A program made the position numbers and the translations under genes. Positions 44,155-56,814 of a DNA stretch of 64,000 nt are shown one piece after another. This stretch comes from Cynocephalus volans (taxonomy: Eukaryota > Chordata > Mammalia > Dermoptera > Cynocephalidae), in NCBI RefSeq assembly GCF_027409185.1, contig NC_084464.1, positions 44,677,095 to 44,741,094 on the forward strand, in the 5' to 3' direction. The stretch's first letter is position 1. The number at the start of each line of letters is the position of its first letter. The notes under the pieces were generated by a model. That model did no database searches and was not told where the DNA came from. It saw nothing but the letters and a program-made list of their open reading frames with translations.

Positions 44155-47100
44155 CTGAGGAGAGAGAGGGATGGAAGAAAGCTATCAGGGGGATCCCCCT
44201 TCTCTGCAAAGGCCTCACCCTGCCTGCAGCACACCCTACAGAAATCAATCTCTCCTTGTTCCCAAATCATCTCCAAGCACCTTTCCTACAGCTCCCATAT
44301 CACTGCTCTCCCACTCAAAGCCATTCCTGTGACTCATAACCATGTGTTTGCAGCCAGGTCTCCAATGAGGAAGACATGCTTAAGGATCACTGTGCATCCC
44401 CCCATGCCACAGCATAATCCTGGCACATGCACACATGCACCACTGTATCTGGCTCCCATGGCTCACCCACCCCACCAGATGACATACCAGCTGAGCAAGG
44501 CTTTCGGAAGTAGACGATGAGGACGGTGCCCACAATGATGCCTAGCACGCCTAGGCCGAAGGCCACGCCACACAGCACGTTCTCCAGAAGATCTGAGGAT
44601 AGTGCATCCTGGGGCACTGGAGAGAAGGGGAAGCAGGTAAGCCTGGAGACCTGGTTGGGGAACCTCCCATCAGGGGAATGACTTGGGCGTCTGGGATGAC
44701 AAGGGAGAAACTGAGGCACAGGAGACTGAGGTTGGCTTAGAGTAAAAATGGACTAAACACAGTCCAAGTAGAGAAAAGACTTTCCTATGGGTCTATCCCT
44801 TTTTCCCCCAAAGGGACCAGACTTCCAGGGAGAAGGTCCTCACCCCAATAGGCAATTGCTGTGTAGCTATCAATCTCATGAGTTACGATGCAGGAGAAAA
44901 GGTCATAGGGTTCTGGTGTGAAGTTTAAGTAAGAAAAGGCCTGGAAGCTGAGTCCATCGATGGCTGAGACGAAAGTGGGCCCAACTCCTTCCACAGGGAC
45001 GGAATGATGCTGCCAGTTCACCGTCAACGTGGGTGGGAAGAGATTACTGACAAAACAGACCAGCGTGTTGGGCTTGCCAAACTCCAGGGGCTTCAGCGTG
45101 AACACCTCAGCGATAGGTAACCCTGGTGGGGAGGTTGAAGGGTGAGGGAAAGATGAGACCAGTTTAGACACTACCGCTGTTTTTGGAGGGGGCGTGGCAT
45201 ATGGAGGGGAGGACAGAGAAGGAGCCAGTGGGTTGGGCTTCAGGAGAGGGAGATGAGGGTGGAGCTGGACCCTGAGGGAGGTCTTCTCCCAGGCAAGAAC
45301 CGCAGCCAGACCCAGAAGCAGAGCCAGATCCAGGGCACTCTGGCCCCCACCACCCCGACTTCCTACAGCGCTTCCTGTCTAGACTTCCCACTGGCATCTA
45401 ATCACGCACTGACTTCTTGTTAAAGCACAAGCACATCACCAGATACTTCTATTCCCTCCTTCCATCTTGCAGAGCATAGTAACACACGTGCTAATTATTC
45501 AGCAGGCATCAATTGGTCCCTCTTGAATTCATCAAATTCAATAAATAGTTTTGAATGCCTACTACATGCTAGGCACTTGTCTTCTGCCCACAACAAAACA
45601 CAGGGTGTAGACTGTGGTGGTAGTAAAAGAAAGGTCCTAGGGGAGAACCAGAAGGCATTAGAGATGGAAAGTGGGTGTGAAGGGGAATAGCTCAGTATAT
45701 AGATTGATGAGGTTAAGAATGCAGCCCTCCTCCCTTATCTCCCCAGAAAACTCCTGACCTCTGGACACTGGGATTTTCCCATCAAGTCGTGGGCCTATAT
45801 CTTGGATCATCATTTGGCAGAACCTTTTGTCAAATGAAATGGCGGAGACATCTCTCGTATCCTGAGCCCAGTCAGCAAATTCAGGCAGGCGAGGCACTCG
45901 GGAGTTCTTGGAAAAGTCAAAGGAGAAAAGGTGATCCTCATCATAGGTCTCAGACAGTCCCACGCTGGGACTCCCATCCTGGCAGTACACCGTGTGCAGG
46001 AACGTGTGGTTTTGCAGGTCATCCTGCCACACTGGAGTAGATTCTACAAAGGAGACAAGGCAGAATTCAGGGAGGTGGCAGCTTCTTTTTCCTCTTTAAC
46101 TTAGGAAACAGCAAGGCCTGCTTCAGGGAGCACAGGCAGAGGTATGGTATAACCCCCTTCTGTGTCTGTTATTTGGGCTCCCCCTCCCAATGGGGTGAAG
46201 AAGAAATTATAGGATCTCGCTGAACTTCCCCTGCCAATAAAAGGTCATGTAAAAAGGAAAAAAGGTCTACTGTCTAAAGTGACAGATACAGAGTAATTCA
46301 GGTGGTTTTGTGTTTGTGTACTGCACAAAGGCACCCAGCCAAGGAGGCAAGAGGAGGCCAAAATCCACCCTGCACTCTGCTCACCAAGTCATGCGTCTTG
46401 GTGCAGCACTGCATCCTCCCAAAGGAGATACCTTTGTCCAATTTGCATATGGCCACCATATTGACTCATGAAGGCCATGGACAGGTTTCCCAATGTTAGA
46501 AGGAAAGAAGGAATGGTCATAGCCTCCCCAAGCCATCAATGACACTGCCTCACCCTATTCCCAGACACACACAGTAAATTGAAAAACCAGTCTCCAGACT
46601 TCTCTTCAGCCACTTCATTAGCAACAGGCCTCCCTGAAAATGTCTTCTACTTCAACCCTCCAGACCTCACAATGTCAGGATTGGGGTAAGTGACCCCATA
46701 GCTGCAGGAAATAATCCATCTTCTTTGAAACTCATGGCAGGAACCCCTAGCCGGCAGGAAACCTTCTACCCAGTACTCAATACACTCAGAATAATACACA
46801 TTTATAGCAAGAGATTATTTTTCCATTCTGACCCATCCTTTACAGAGAAGGAAACTAAGGACCACTGAAGTTAAGAGACTTTTCAGGAATCACAAGGTGA
46901 GTTGATGAGAATGCAAAGTAGAACCCTGATAGAGGAGTGGAAATAACATTTGCTTTGTCCAAATCCTAGTTCTATGACTTTTCAACTGTGTGAATGTGCA
47001 CAAGTTACTTAAACTCTGAGTCTCTTTTTCTTCATAATCTCTGCTTCAAGAGATTGTCTTAAATGGAACATGTAAAGCACCTGTGACATTGGTTACCATC

Positions 47101-47341
47101 CATAAATAGTAGCTCTCTTTCCCAATTCTGCTATTTCCACTATCTCATAATACTTCCCACTACTTACAAAGCACAGGGCTCTCCTAATGCTCTAGGTAGG
47201 CTCCCTAGGCTCTAACACTGTCAGGATGAAGTAAAGGGGCGGTTCTATCTCACCTTCAGGGATGGCCCAGGAGTAGGGCAGCAGCCACAGAAGTTGCAGC
47301 AGTTGTAGCAGCGCAGCTCCTTGGTTCTGCCCATGATCCAT
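44150..47341 (-). CDS. DMA: MHC class II DM alpha chain, five coding exons
   Basis: This gene encodes the alpha subunit that pairs with DM beta to edit class II peptide cargo in endosomes. Joined exons (minus strand) are 47254-47341, 45759-46043, 44844-45122, 44488-44616 and 44150-44154, totalling 786 nt or 261 residues, the human DMA length as I recall it. Introns are GT-AG and phase 1. The product has a signal peptide (MDHGQNQGAALLQLLQLLWLL), an alpha-1 domain, a C1-type alpha-2 domain (LVCFVSNLFPPTLTVNWQHH, FSCIVTHEID), a glycine-rich transmembrane helix and the tail YFRKPCSAD. Two N-glycosylation sequons remain, N-H-T in LQNHTFL and N-F-T in LNFTPEP. The first ATG was chosen because it aligns with the known signal peptide. 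No frameshift or stop is seen. Confidence 0.97.
44488..44616 (-). CDS. DMA: DMA exon 4, transmembrane and cytoplasmic tail
   Basis: This 129-nt exon encodes PQDALSSDLLENVLCGVAF, a GxxxG-rich transmembrane helix, and the basic tail YFRKPCSA. The acceptor is CTCCAG|TGCC and the donor is GCTG|GTATGT. Confidence 0.95.
44844..45122 (-). CDS. DMA: DMA exon 3, alpha-2 immunoglobulin domain
   Basis: This 279-nt exon encodes GLPIAEVFTLKPLEFGKPN through TAIAYWG. The Ig-fold cysteines are in TLVCFVSNLF and LFSCIVTHE. The second sequon is NFTPEP. The acceptor is CCAG|GGTT and the donor is TGGG|GTGAGG. Confidence 0.97.
45759..46043 (-). CDS. DMA: DMA exon 2, alpha-1 domain
   Basis: This 285-nt exon encodes ESTPVWQDDLQNHTFLHTVY through LDGKIPVSRG. 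It carries the first glycosylation sequon (NHT) and the cysteines of TVYCQDG and KRFCQMM. The acceptor is TTGTAG|AATC and the donor is AGAG|GTCAGG. Confidence 0.96.
46930..47115 (+). repeat. MIR in DMA intron 1
   Basis: The segment reads like a MIR element: 'gtgtgaatgtgcacaagtta', 'cttaaactctgagtctc' and 'tgtaaagcacctgtgac', in consensus order. Confidence 0.6.
47254..47341 (-). CDS. DMA: DMA exon 1, signal peptide
   Basis: This 88-nt exon encodes 29 residues from MDHGQNQG to YSWAIPE, a leucine-rich signal sequence. The donor is CTGAAG|GTGAGA. An overlapping second ATG two codons on (CATGGG) is out of frame. Confidence 0.95.
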
Positions 47342-47473
47342 ATCTTCACACCACATAGTATGTAGGAGCTACTGTCTCAACCAACCCAGGTCTCTGTACT
47401 CCCTCCCACAGAGAGTAGCCTGAGATCATGTTTGCCCAGCTCACTTCCAATAGCTGCCCTTGTTGTTCTGGCT

Positions 47474-47534
47474 AAACCAATCACAGAAGTGTAGGGTTTA
47501 ACATCATCAGTCACTGGGGAGGGACCTGGGTCCA
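47474..47534 (-). promoter_or_regulatory. DMA: DMA class II SXY promoter module
   Basis: On the gene strand an S-box-like TGGACCC (47528-47534), an X/X2 box CCAGTGACTGATGATG (47502-47517) and a consensus Y box GTGATTGGTTT (CCAAT at 47477-47481 on the plus strand) follow one another. X2 and Y are 19 bases apart. This is the architecture bound by RFX, CREB and NF-Y with CIITA. The module lies about 136 bp upstream of the ATG. Confidence 0.85.
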
Positions 47535-47839
47535 GCAACCTCCTGAAGACTTGGCTCTTTGACCAGGCGAGAGTGTGGCACTAACTGGGCTGGGAAGGCC
47601 AGTGGAGAAATGTCTCCTCTTGGTGGAGTTCCTGCTTTAGTTTCGCCTGTAATTGTACCAACTGGCTCTCAGAGCAGTGCCGCCTGGTGGCAGAATGTTG
47701 TGGTAGTGAAGCGCACCTTCCCACTGCAACCCCCAGGGCTCTTCAGAGCCCACCCCCTCCTCCCTCCTGGCCCCCCTCCTCTTTCTCATAAAGGTTATTT
47801 TCCTTCAAGCATTAGCTCTAATTCATTCTGCAGAAGTAT

Positions 47840-47990
47840 ATTGCAAATTTAATAAGTGTTGGGTATTGAGTCCAGTGCTAGAAATACAAAGATGAATAAG
47901 GCATATTCCTGCCTTCAAAGAGCTTAAACTCTAGAGGGGAGGAGGGGGGAGGGCGTGGGTGTCATTGAATAAATAATTACACAACAATGT
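47840..47990 (+). repeat. L2/MIR-type remnant
   Basis: 'ccagtgctagaaatacaaag' followed by 'ctgccttcaaagagcttaaa' is typical of L2 3' ends. Confidence 0.55.
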
Positions 47991-48030
47991 AATATATCAA
48001 ACAAAACTGTGCCAAGTATTTTGAAAGTAC

Positions 48031-48371
48031 AGTCGTCCCTCGATATTCATGGGGGATTGGTTTCAGGACCCACCTGGATACCAAAATCCACGGATGCTCA
48101 AGTCTCTTATATAAAATGACACAGTATTTGCATATAACCTATGCACATCAGTACATCCTCAAGTATAATTTAAATCATCTCTAGATCACTTATAACTAAT
48201 ACAATGTAAATGCTATGTGAATAGTTGTTATACTGCATTGTTTTTATTTGTACTACTTTTATTATTGTACTGTTATTTTTTAGTGGGTTTTTTTCCCCCA
48301 AAAACATTTTCCATCTGAGTTTGGTTGAGTCTACAAATGCAGAACCCAAAGATACAGAGGGCCAAGGCTAC
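48031..48371 (+). mobile_element. MER2/Tigger-type DNA transposon
   Basis: The element begins cagtcgtccctcgatattca and closes with 'gatacagagggccaaggc', an imperfect inverted copy, with TA dinucleotides outside each end. Internal phrases ('ataaaatgacacagtatttg', 'gtaaatgctatgtgaatagt') match the MER2 family of nonautonomous Tigger elements. Confidence 0.8.
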
Positions 48372-48619
48372 TAATTTTATTGGGAGCAGGGATAGGTGGG
48401 ACATAATTAGGCAGGCTTCTAAAAGCCTTGAAGGAAAAACAATTTGACCAGCAGAACATGAGGAAAGAGAAAAATATTCCAGGTCAAGGAGTAGGCAGAT
48501 GTGTGAAGATGAAAGGCATCCAGAACTCCTCCCTTTGGAGACCCCTATGAAGCTGACATGAATGTTGTATGAAGTTTGCTCATGTGTTCCTGTGGTAATA
48601 GGGAGTGGGGGGCTGGGGG

Positions 48620-49037
48620 TGTGTTAGTCCATTTCAGTTGCTTACAACAGAAATACCTGAGACTGGGTAATTTGTAAAGAAACAATATTTACTGCTTACA
48701 GTTTCAGAGGCTGGGAAGTCCAAAGTCCAGGGAACACATCTGGTGAGGGCCTTGTTCTTGGTGGTGGCTCTACAGAGACACAGGGTGTCACATGGTGGAT
48801 GGCTTGAATGAGAGCTAAGCTTCTCAACTGCTCTCCTTTTAAAGCTTCAGAATCACATCCATTACCACCATTAAACCGTCAATCTATTCACTAGGACATG
48901 GTCCTCACAAACTAATCACCCCTTAAAGGCCCCACCTTTCAATTACCATAATAGAAATTCCCATCCTCTTAACACTGTCACAGTAGGAATTAGTTTCTAA
49001 TACATGGACCTTAGGGGGACACATTCAATCCATATCA
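48620..49037 (-). mobile_element. MST/THE1-type MaLR solitary LTR
   Basis: Reading on the plus strand it starts tgtgttagtccatttcagtt, includes 'tgagactgggtaatttgtaa' and 'gtgtcacatggtgg', and ends cattcaatccatatca. This is the reverse complement of a MaLR LTR (TGATATGG...). No internal sequence is attached. Confidence 0.8.
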
Positions 49038-49039
49038 GG

Positions 49040-51170
49040 GAGTGTCATGATGAGCTAGAAATTCAGGCAAGAACCAGATAACATAGGCCCTGTTAAGCTA
49101 CAAGGAGGGTCTGGTTTTTATTTAGTAGATGATAGAGACATTAAACCTGGGGAGAACACAATTATTTTAGCATTTTAGAAAAATTGTTCTGATATTACAA
49201 ACAATGGACTGGACCTTAGAATTGAGGCAAAACTGCTGGTCAAGATCTATAGCATATTATATCAAGATAAAAAGTTGCATACACACACACCACCCTCCTT
49301 GTAGCAATGTAGCAATAATTTAATTAAGATATGATAAGAGCCTAAATTAAGTCATAATCACAGGAGTTGGAGGGGATAGACTATTGAGATAAGTGCGAAG
49401 TAGAATCTAAAGGGTTTGGCTACTGATTAGATGTGGGAAGCTAGGGGATGGAGGAGTCAAGGAAAACACCCAGGTTTCTAGTGTGAGTGGCTGGGTGGGT
49501 GGTCAGTGATGGACTGAATTGAAGCAGAAAAAAATGCCATGGGAGTAGGTTTAAAGAGGAAAGGAATGAGTTTGATATTGTACCTTTCAAATTTGAAATG
49601 CCAGTGGAAGATCCAGCTGGAGCCATGCAGGGGGCAGCGAGATGTATGGGTATGGATCCCAGGTGTGGGCTGAAGAACCTGATTTGGGAGTCATCAGCAC
49701 AAATGCTGAAGCAGAGGCCATGGATAAGATCACGCAAGTAGACTTCAGAAGGAGCAGGAAGTGAAACAAGGACATATGTCTGCATGGGTTCAAACCCCAA
49801 ACTTCATACCAATTGTCATCCAGGATCCAGTCAGGAACACATAACCACTCTAGGTACTTCAGACTGAGAGAATTTAATATAGAGAATTGGTTACAAACGT
49901 GTTAAAAGGATAAGAAGTGCAAAGGGGAGAAGCGGGGTGGCTGGAAGTGCAAATAAGAAAGAGTGATATTTGGAAATCAGAAGCTGCCATGTCCCTGAGC
50001 TGGAACCCATACCTACACCTGCTGCTGCCCTGTGGGACACACTGTGGTAGTCAGTTTTTAGCTACTGAAAAGGTCTCACCTCCATCAAGGCTAGAGTTAT
50101 TTAGAAGGTACTTCTGCCAAAGAGGCTGGAGTACAGTATCACCCATTCTTCCTCCTGTTATATTTACCAGCAATGCCAGCCACTGTCACACTGTTAGAGA
50201 CAGAAGCAGGAAGCTTCTGGGTTTCTGCTACCTTCTGATCTGCCGCCATTGCCTTCTATAGGCAAAGTCTAACAGGAAGCCAGCTGGCTAGGAAGGCTGG
50301 GAAATACATAGTTGGCTGATTCCCAGGTGAGCAGTGCAGAACACAGTATAGGATGGTGGGTGTGGCATTGAGAGATAATAGATAATAAGCAGTACACAGA
50401 AATACGCTAATTTGTAAGAATCTGGTGGCTTCAGGAGAATCTGGAGAACTAGGAGAACAACGGAGAAGCAGATCAGAGAAATAAAGAGAGGTGTTCCATG
50501 AAGGAGGGCAAGATCAGCATTACTGAATTACTCAGACATCAAGGAAGGACTGACAAGCGTCCTTAGATTTGGTGATTATGAGATGGTTGACAAATTTACT
50601 GAGAGCAGTTGTAGTGGGAGTCAACTCCAGATTGTGGTGGGCTGAGAAGTAAGTGGGAGGTGAGGAAGAAACTGTCAGTGTACATGCTTCAAGTTTGATA
50701 GAGAAGAGAAAGAAAGACAGAGGGGATGGGGGAAGAGACCATGAGAAAGATCTAATGTGGCGGTTAAGTAATCTGAGAAATTAATCTATGTGAATATGGC
50801 TCATCAGTGTTCCTCTGACTTTCAAATCCTTATTCCCTTTTAATAAACAAATAACAGCAGCAGTAACAGCCAAAAAGAAAAATAAAAACAACCCCATGAC
50901 CTCCTGGATATTCTGGAACAGCAATGCATATGTATGTGTGTGTGTCTGTGTCGGGGGGACAAGGTGCCAAATAGGGGTAGAGTTTGGAAATCACTGTAAC
51001 ACTCCAAAAAACAAAGGAACATTTTCCCAATGTCCCAACCTTTGTGGACTAACCCATCAGTAGTTCTGGCAGTGGGGAGATGCAGGCCCTTAAGACCTTA
51101 GAAAGGAAGTTTATGACACCACCAGGACTGTAGGGGGAGATATACAACACACAGACACCTAGAGTTCTAA
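49040..51170. other. Intergenic, no gene recognised
   Basis: Contains L2-like remnants (for example 49,440-49,760 and 50,400-50,720) and a short (TG)n near 50,930-50,955. Reading frames on the minus strand are not supported. Confidence 0.45.
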
Positions 51171-51171
51171 G

Positions 51172-51600
51172 TCAGGGCTCAGCAAACTTTTTCTGTGAAG
51201 AACCAGATAGTACACATTTTAGGCTTTGTGGGTTACCCTGTCACTGTCATGAGTACTCAACTGTGGCACACGACCATAGGCAATAATGTAAATGAAAAAG
51301 CATTGCTGTGCTCCTGGGTTTCTCCCAGCTTTTCCTCCCACTTCTGAAGCATCTCCTTCTCAGTCCCCTTTGTGGACTCCTTTCTTTCTGCTACTCTTTA
51401 AATATTGGTGTTTCCCAGAGTTCTGCCGTCAACTCTTTTTATTTATGGACAATAAAATTCAAATTTCTCATAATTCTCATGTGTCACAAAGTATTCTTTT
51501 GCTTTCCCCTAACCACTTAAAAATCTTAGGCCATATAAAAATAGGTGGTGGGCTGGATTTTGCTCACAGACCATAGTTTATTGAATGCTATTCTATGCAT
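51172..51600 (+). mobile_element. hAT-Charlie-type nonautonomous element with an internal insertion
   Basis: The left end 'ggctcagcaaactttttctg' with 'acacattttaggctttgtgg' and the right end 'ggtgggctggattttgctca' with 'cagaccatagtttattg' belong to one hAT MITE. Between them (about 51,305-51,440) lies unrelated sequence similar to that at 52,640-52,770. Confidence 0.6.
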
Positions 51601-51726
51601 TCACAGAATTAGGATGAAAATCCAAAACAAACTCACCCTTCAAATAAGAACCCCATTGCCCCTTATTTATAGGAATGTCAATCAATTAATGAACAGATTG
51701 TACCCCAGATAGAAAAGATTATTTGA

Positions 51727-51897
51727 GGGCCAGCCCGTAGCTCACTTGGGAGAGTGTAGTGTTGGTAGCACCAAGGCTGCAGGTTTGAATCCCTGTGTAG
51801 GGATGGCCGGTTGGCTCACTCGGGACAGCGTGGTGCTGACGACACCAAGTCAAGGGTTAAGATCCCCTTGCTGGTCATCTTAAAAAAAAAAAAAAAA
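51727..51897 (+). mobile_element. Composite tRNA-derived SINE with target-site duplication
   Basis: Units gggccagcccgtagctcact and 'gggatggccggttggctcac' end in a poly-A tail. The duplication aaaagattatttga occurs at 51713-51726 and 51898-51911. Confidence 0.9.
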
Positions 51898-52539
51898 AAA
51901 AGATTATTTGAAAGATCTGGGGAAGAACAGGAGAAAGTAGACTGGATAGGAGGGCTGAGGAAGAGGTATAGTAGACACTGCAATTTACTCTGGGTGGGAG
52001 GAACGAGGCAAAGTGGTCCAAGTTCTCCACAGAGAGCAGATTGTGGACAAGACCAGAGTAAGTAGAAATATTGCCACCCATCACCAAGACTACAGCAAGG
52101 TGTGGTTAACTCCTTTCTCTCCCTCCTATAATTCCGGTATAAATGGTAACAAGTTCAAACATTTATAACTATTCTTCCCTCTATGTAATCTTTCTTCCTG
52201 CCAGAACATCCCAACAACCTCCATCATAGATATCTCAGAAATAGTCTTTAATCAGTTTGGGGAAGTGATAATCATGGGCAAGAAAGGAAAAGGCAGCCAG
52301 TTCTGCATCACGGTAACTCACTGTCTACTTTGTCATTAGATATGAATGCTTCTGAAAATAACAGCATATCACCAGTAAATCCAGAAGGCCATCCCTTTCT
52401 AGCACTACCCCATTTTTTTTTTCCCCAGTGGAGTCCAATTTCTTGAAAAATTTGTGAGCAACTGTGTCCTCACTTTCATACTTGCTGTTTAATCCTTAGC
52501 CCTCAACAATGAAATTGTTCACCAGTATTTTTGTTTTGC

Positions 52540-55310
52540 TAAATCAAATGGACTCTTTGCAGTCTCTGCAACATTTGACACTGTTGGCCATACTCTCCTA
52601 AATCGGTCTACTTTTTGGCATCCCTGATGGCACTCTCTTCTAGTTTTTTCTCCCAGTTCTCTGGCATCCTCTTTTAAGTTTCCTTCATGGACTCCCTTCT
52701 TTCAGCTATGTTTTAAGTACTGGTGTTCCCTGGAGTTTTGTCCTCAACCTTTACTCTTCTTACACTATACACTTCCCCTGGATGGTCACATTCACCCCCA
52801 CATACCTTCCACCCATTCGCTAATGTCTTCCAAATCTACCTCTTCAGCTCAGATATTGCTCTGAGTTCCATACTACCCATATACCCAACTGCCTCCAGTC
52901 ACCTCCACTTGGACATTGTGCAACAGCAGTTCTCAAAATATACTCTTTACAAGATAATAGTCTTCCTTAAGAAATAAAAAACATGTAAGTTTGATTGTAG
53001 AAATTTTGTATTTTTAAATTTATGTCAACATAGACATAATAAAACACTAAACACATCTACATAATAATTTTTATTATGAAACAATTTATTACGTTCAATA
53101 AGGCTATTTTACTTGCAGGCAACAGAAACCAATTCTGGCTAATGTAAATTTTAAAATGAGGATTTATTGGAAAGATACTGATCTGGCTCATGGAATCAAA
53201 AAAAGAACTGAATAAGCTAGCCTCAGGAAGGATAACCTAAGGGATCTTAGCAGTAGCAGTTGAGTTGCCATTAATATGCTCACCTGCAAAGGCCTCCAAC
53301 CCCTCTGTCTCTCAAGTTTCACACTGCTGGGAGAGATCATCTGACTGGCTAAGCTTGTATTAGGTATACACCACTGGATCCATTAGCTGTGGCCAGCCAC
53401 AATATCACCTTTTCATAGTAGAGTTATTTCTAGAGAAGAAAGAATCATTATGAACCAAGCAACCACCTCAATATAGCTATCTTCAACATATGGCATCCCA
53501 GACAACTGTATAAGATCATCTGAGGCATAAAGATGAGATTAAATCTGTGTATTAATGCTCAGGCAGCATTTCCCAACTAACTGCTCGGATGATATATGTC
53601 ATATACTTGATGATCTGTGGTCTGTCACGTCTTACCACATATTCAAATTATATTTATGATTCAATGTTAATTTATTAATAAATATTTATATTCTACTAAT
53701 TTCCTTTGGATCTATGACTAAAATAAGTTGTTTTTTTTTTAATTGTGAAATTCCAAGAGTTTTAGGAGCTCTATGACAGGACTGAGGACAAAGACCAAAC
53801 ACTTTGTATTTCATATTATAACACAATACCACAACATGGATGAACCTTGAAAATATTACGCTAAATTTAAAAAGCCAGTCACAAAAACCCACATATTATA
53901 TGATCCTACTTATAAGAAACACCCAGAATAGACAAAGCTACAAAGACAAAAAGCAGATTAGTGGATGCCCCAGGCTGAGGTGATAGCTAAAATGTACAAG
54001 GTTTCTGTTTGGGGTGATGAAAATGTTCTAAAATTGATGTAGTGATGGATGCACAACTCTGTGAATACACTATGTACCACTGAATTTTAAAATTAAAATT
54101 AAATTTTTAAAAGTTTGCTATGAAAAATTTCAAGCATACACAAAAGAAAAGAATCTAATAAACCCCAATGTCATGAATTTCAACAATTTTCAATATTCTA
54201 AAATTCCTCCATTCTCATTTCATATAATCTCCTATTTTGCACACCTTTTTTTTCTGGAGTATTTTAAACAAAAATCTGTCATTATATTTCACCAGTAAAT
54301 ACCTCTAAGCTTGTCTATAAGAGATAATAACCTTTCTTTTAACATAACTATAATAGCCTTACCACAACCAATAAAATTAAAAACAACTGCTTAATTTCAT
54401 TTACCCAATCTGTATCCATTTCCTCCAATTATCTCAAAAATGTCTAAGAGGAGGGAGTTTCAAATGAAAAGCAGATTTTAAACTGTGCCTTTGGTTAAAA
54501 AAAAATTGGTGAGTTTTCTATTTTATGTTATGTTTCATAAACCACTGTTCATGGCTCAATAATGAATTCTAATTAAGCATTTGATAGGCAAATAAGTTTA
54601 GAAATTGCTACCCTGAATGTATCTCCATCTCAAGATTTACAAAAATGAACTCATCACCTACCCTTCCGAACATCTTCCAACTCCCATTATTTAAGACCTT
54701 AGTAAATAACATGACTGTCCACCAGTCACCTGAGCTACAAATCTGGGAGTGATTCTTGACAGCTCCATCTTCCTCAAACTTTCCCATCCAATTGTTCATC
54801 AAGTCCTGTCAAGTCTACATCTTTAATATCTCTTGAACCTATCCTCCCTTTTCTTTCCATTCACAGTGGTCCAGGCCTTCATTGGTTTGCTTTTGTTTTC
54901 AGTATTGCTGAAACTTTCTTATAATTAGTTTATGTCTCCAATCTTATTATTTTCCACAGTGCTACCAGAGGAATCTGTTTATTATGCACATTTGATCATA
55001 TTATACTGCACAAAAACCTTCAATGCTTCTCTGTAATCCGTTTTCCCTGGCGTGACCCTTAATAATGTGGACCCTACATACCTACTTCTATATGTCCTTT
55101 GAGATGAAGTCTCACCTCCCTCAGGAAGCCTTCTTGGAACCCAGGGTTGAGACTAGTAGCCTCTTCATTATGTTTCCACAGCATCCTGTGCCTGTCATTA
55201 TTATCATTTTTATTGTATTATTCTCTTCTATTTATGTTCGATTCACCGTCATCTCACCCCCACTGCAAGGTCCTTAAGGGATTGTGTCCTATTCTTTTTT
55301 AGATTCCCAG
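52540..55310 (+). repeat. Ancient LINE-type remnants
   Basis: Segments at about 52,540-52,930 and 54,650-55,290 resemble widespread ancient LINE (L2/CR1-like) copies, for example 'gctacaaatctgggagtgat' and 'cctcaggaagccttcttgga'. An L1ME-like 3' scrap lies at 53,790-54,115 ('acaacatggatgaaccttga'). No gene is present. Confidence 0.4.
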
Positions 55311-55799
55311 CATCTGCCAAGAAAGCCCACCAACAAGGAACTGCTTTTTGATGAACAAATGGGCTGCCGGTCACTGAAAGTATTAGAACTGGGACTGGAA
55401 GAGCCTTCAAGTATTAGATGGTTATGGATCATCCCTTCTAGCACAGACATTTCAATAGTAAATCTTACCAGGCACATCTATGGGCTACTCTACAAACAAC
55501 TTCACCCTCACTGCCTTCCCTATGCACCCCACCACTCTTTCCATGCCATTCTAGGTCCTTCCCATGCTCCTTGCCAACTACCATTTTCTTCCTACTCCCT
55601 GTCACCTCCTACTTCAGAGCAAACCTAGCCATCCAGCTCCCACATTTACCCTCATTCCCAGCTCAGTGTATATCTCTATATTTACATTCATCCTTCCCTT
55701 TTAACTACATTATGATGAGGTAGCAATTCTCACACCTGCTCTACAAGGTTAGAATTTATTATCCCCCCTATATAAACAAGAAAACTGTGGCTCAAAAAG

Positions 55800-56280
55800 G
55801 TTCATTCATTTATTTACTTAGTAAATAGTTATTGGCCACTCCCTATGTGCCTGGCAGTATGCTGTACAATAGACACCTGCCATCATCAATACAGCCTAAT
55901 GAAAATAAAGAGACATTAAAGTAAACATACAAATCTATAAAAACAAATTTTAAAAGGTGCTATACAGGAAAGGAACTGAGATCCATAAGATAGACTAACT
56001 GGTGTGGGGAACCTAGTGATACTGAGTGAAATCAGAAGGACAGGTAGAAGTTAGCCAAGCAGAGCATGGGAAACAGAGTGTTCCAGCAGAGTGAACAGCA
56101 TGTGTAAGGCCTTGAGGCAGGCAATTGGCTGGCTCTTCAAGGAAATGAAGGAAGATCAGTGTGGCTGGAACATAAGTAGTAATTAGGAGAGGACAGACGA
56201 GGCCAGAGGCAGGCAGATGTAAAATCACATGAAACCTAGTGGACCACAGTGAGAAATTTGGGTTCTCTTCTAAGTGCAAT
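55800..56280 (+). repeat. L2 remnant
   Basis: 'tattggccactccctatgtg' near 55,840 and 'gtgttccagcagagtgaaca', 'gcatgtgtaaggccttgagg' near 56,080-56,120 follow L2 order. Confidence 0.6.
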
Positions 56281-56386
56281 TAGTTCTGATGCTGCAATTA
56301 TTTTATTCCTTCTCATCTAATATGTGAATGTTTGCTAGGTTCCTAACTGACCTACCTCCAGTCTCTCCAAAGCCACCCCATAGTGT

Positions 56387-56814
56387 TGTAGTGGATTGAA
56401 TTATGTTCCCCCAAAACTCCCTGAAGCTTGAATTGTGTCCCCAGGTTTTATGTATTAGAAACTTAGCCCCCACTGTGACTGTTAAGAGGGTGGGAAATCC
56501 TATTATGGTAATCGAAAGGTGGAGCCTTGAAGAGGTGATTGGATTGTAGGATCATGCTGTAGTGAATGGATTAAAAATGGTGGTCAGGGGCACGGTTTTG
56601 AGAGCTTTAAAAGAGGAGGAGAGTTTGTCTTATTATCTCTCTGCTCTCTCTGCTTCCACCATCTTGCAATGTAAGACCTTCTGGTTCAGTAGCCACCACC
56701 AGATGGACTTTGGACTTCCCAGCCTCAGAAACTGTAAGCAAGTAAATTTCATTTTCTTTATAAATCACCCAGTTCAGTGTACTTTGTTATAAGCAACATA
56801 AACGGACTAATACA
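56387..56814 (+). mobile_element. MaLR-type LTR remnant
   Basis: It contains 'gtggattgaattatgttccc', 'aagaggtgattggattgtag' and 'gactttggacttcccagcct', and ends 'aacggactaatacagt'. This is MaLR (MST/MLT1-like) layout on the plus strand. Confidence 0.65.
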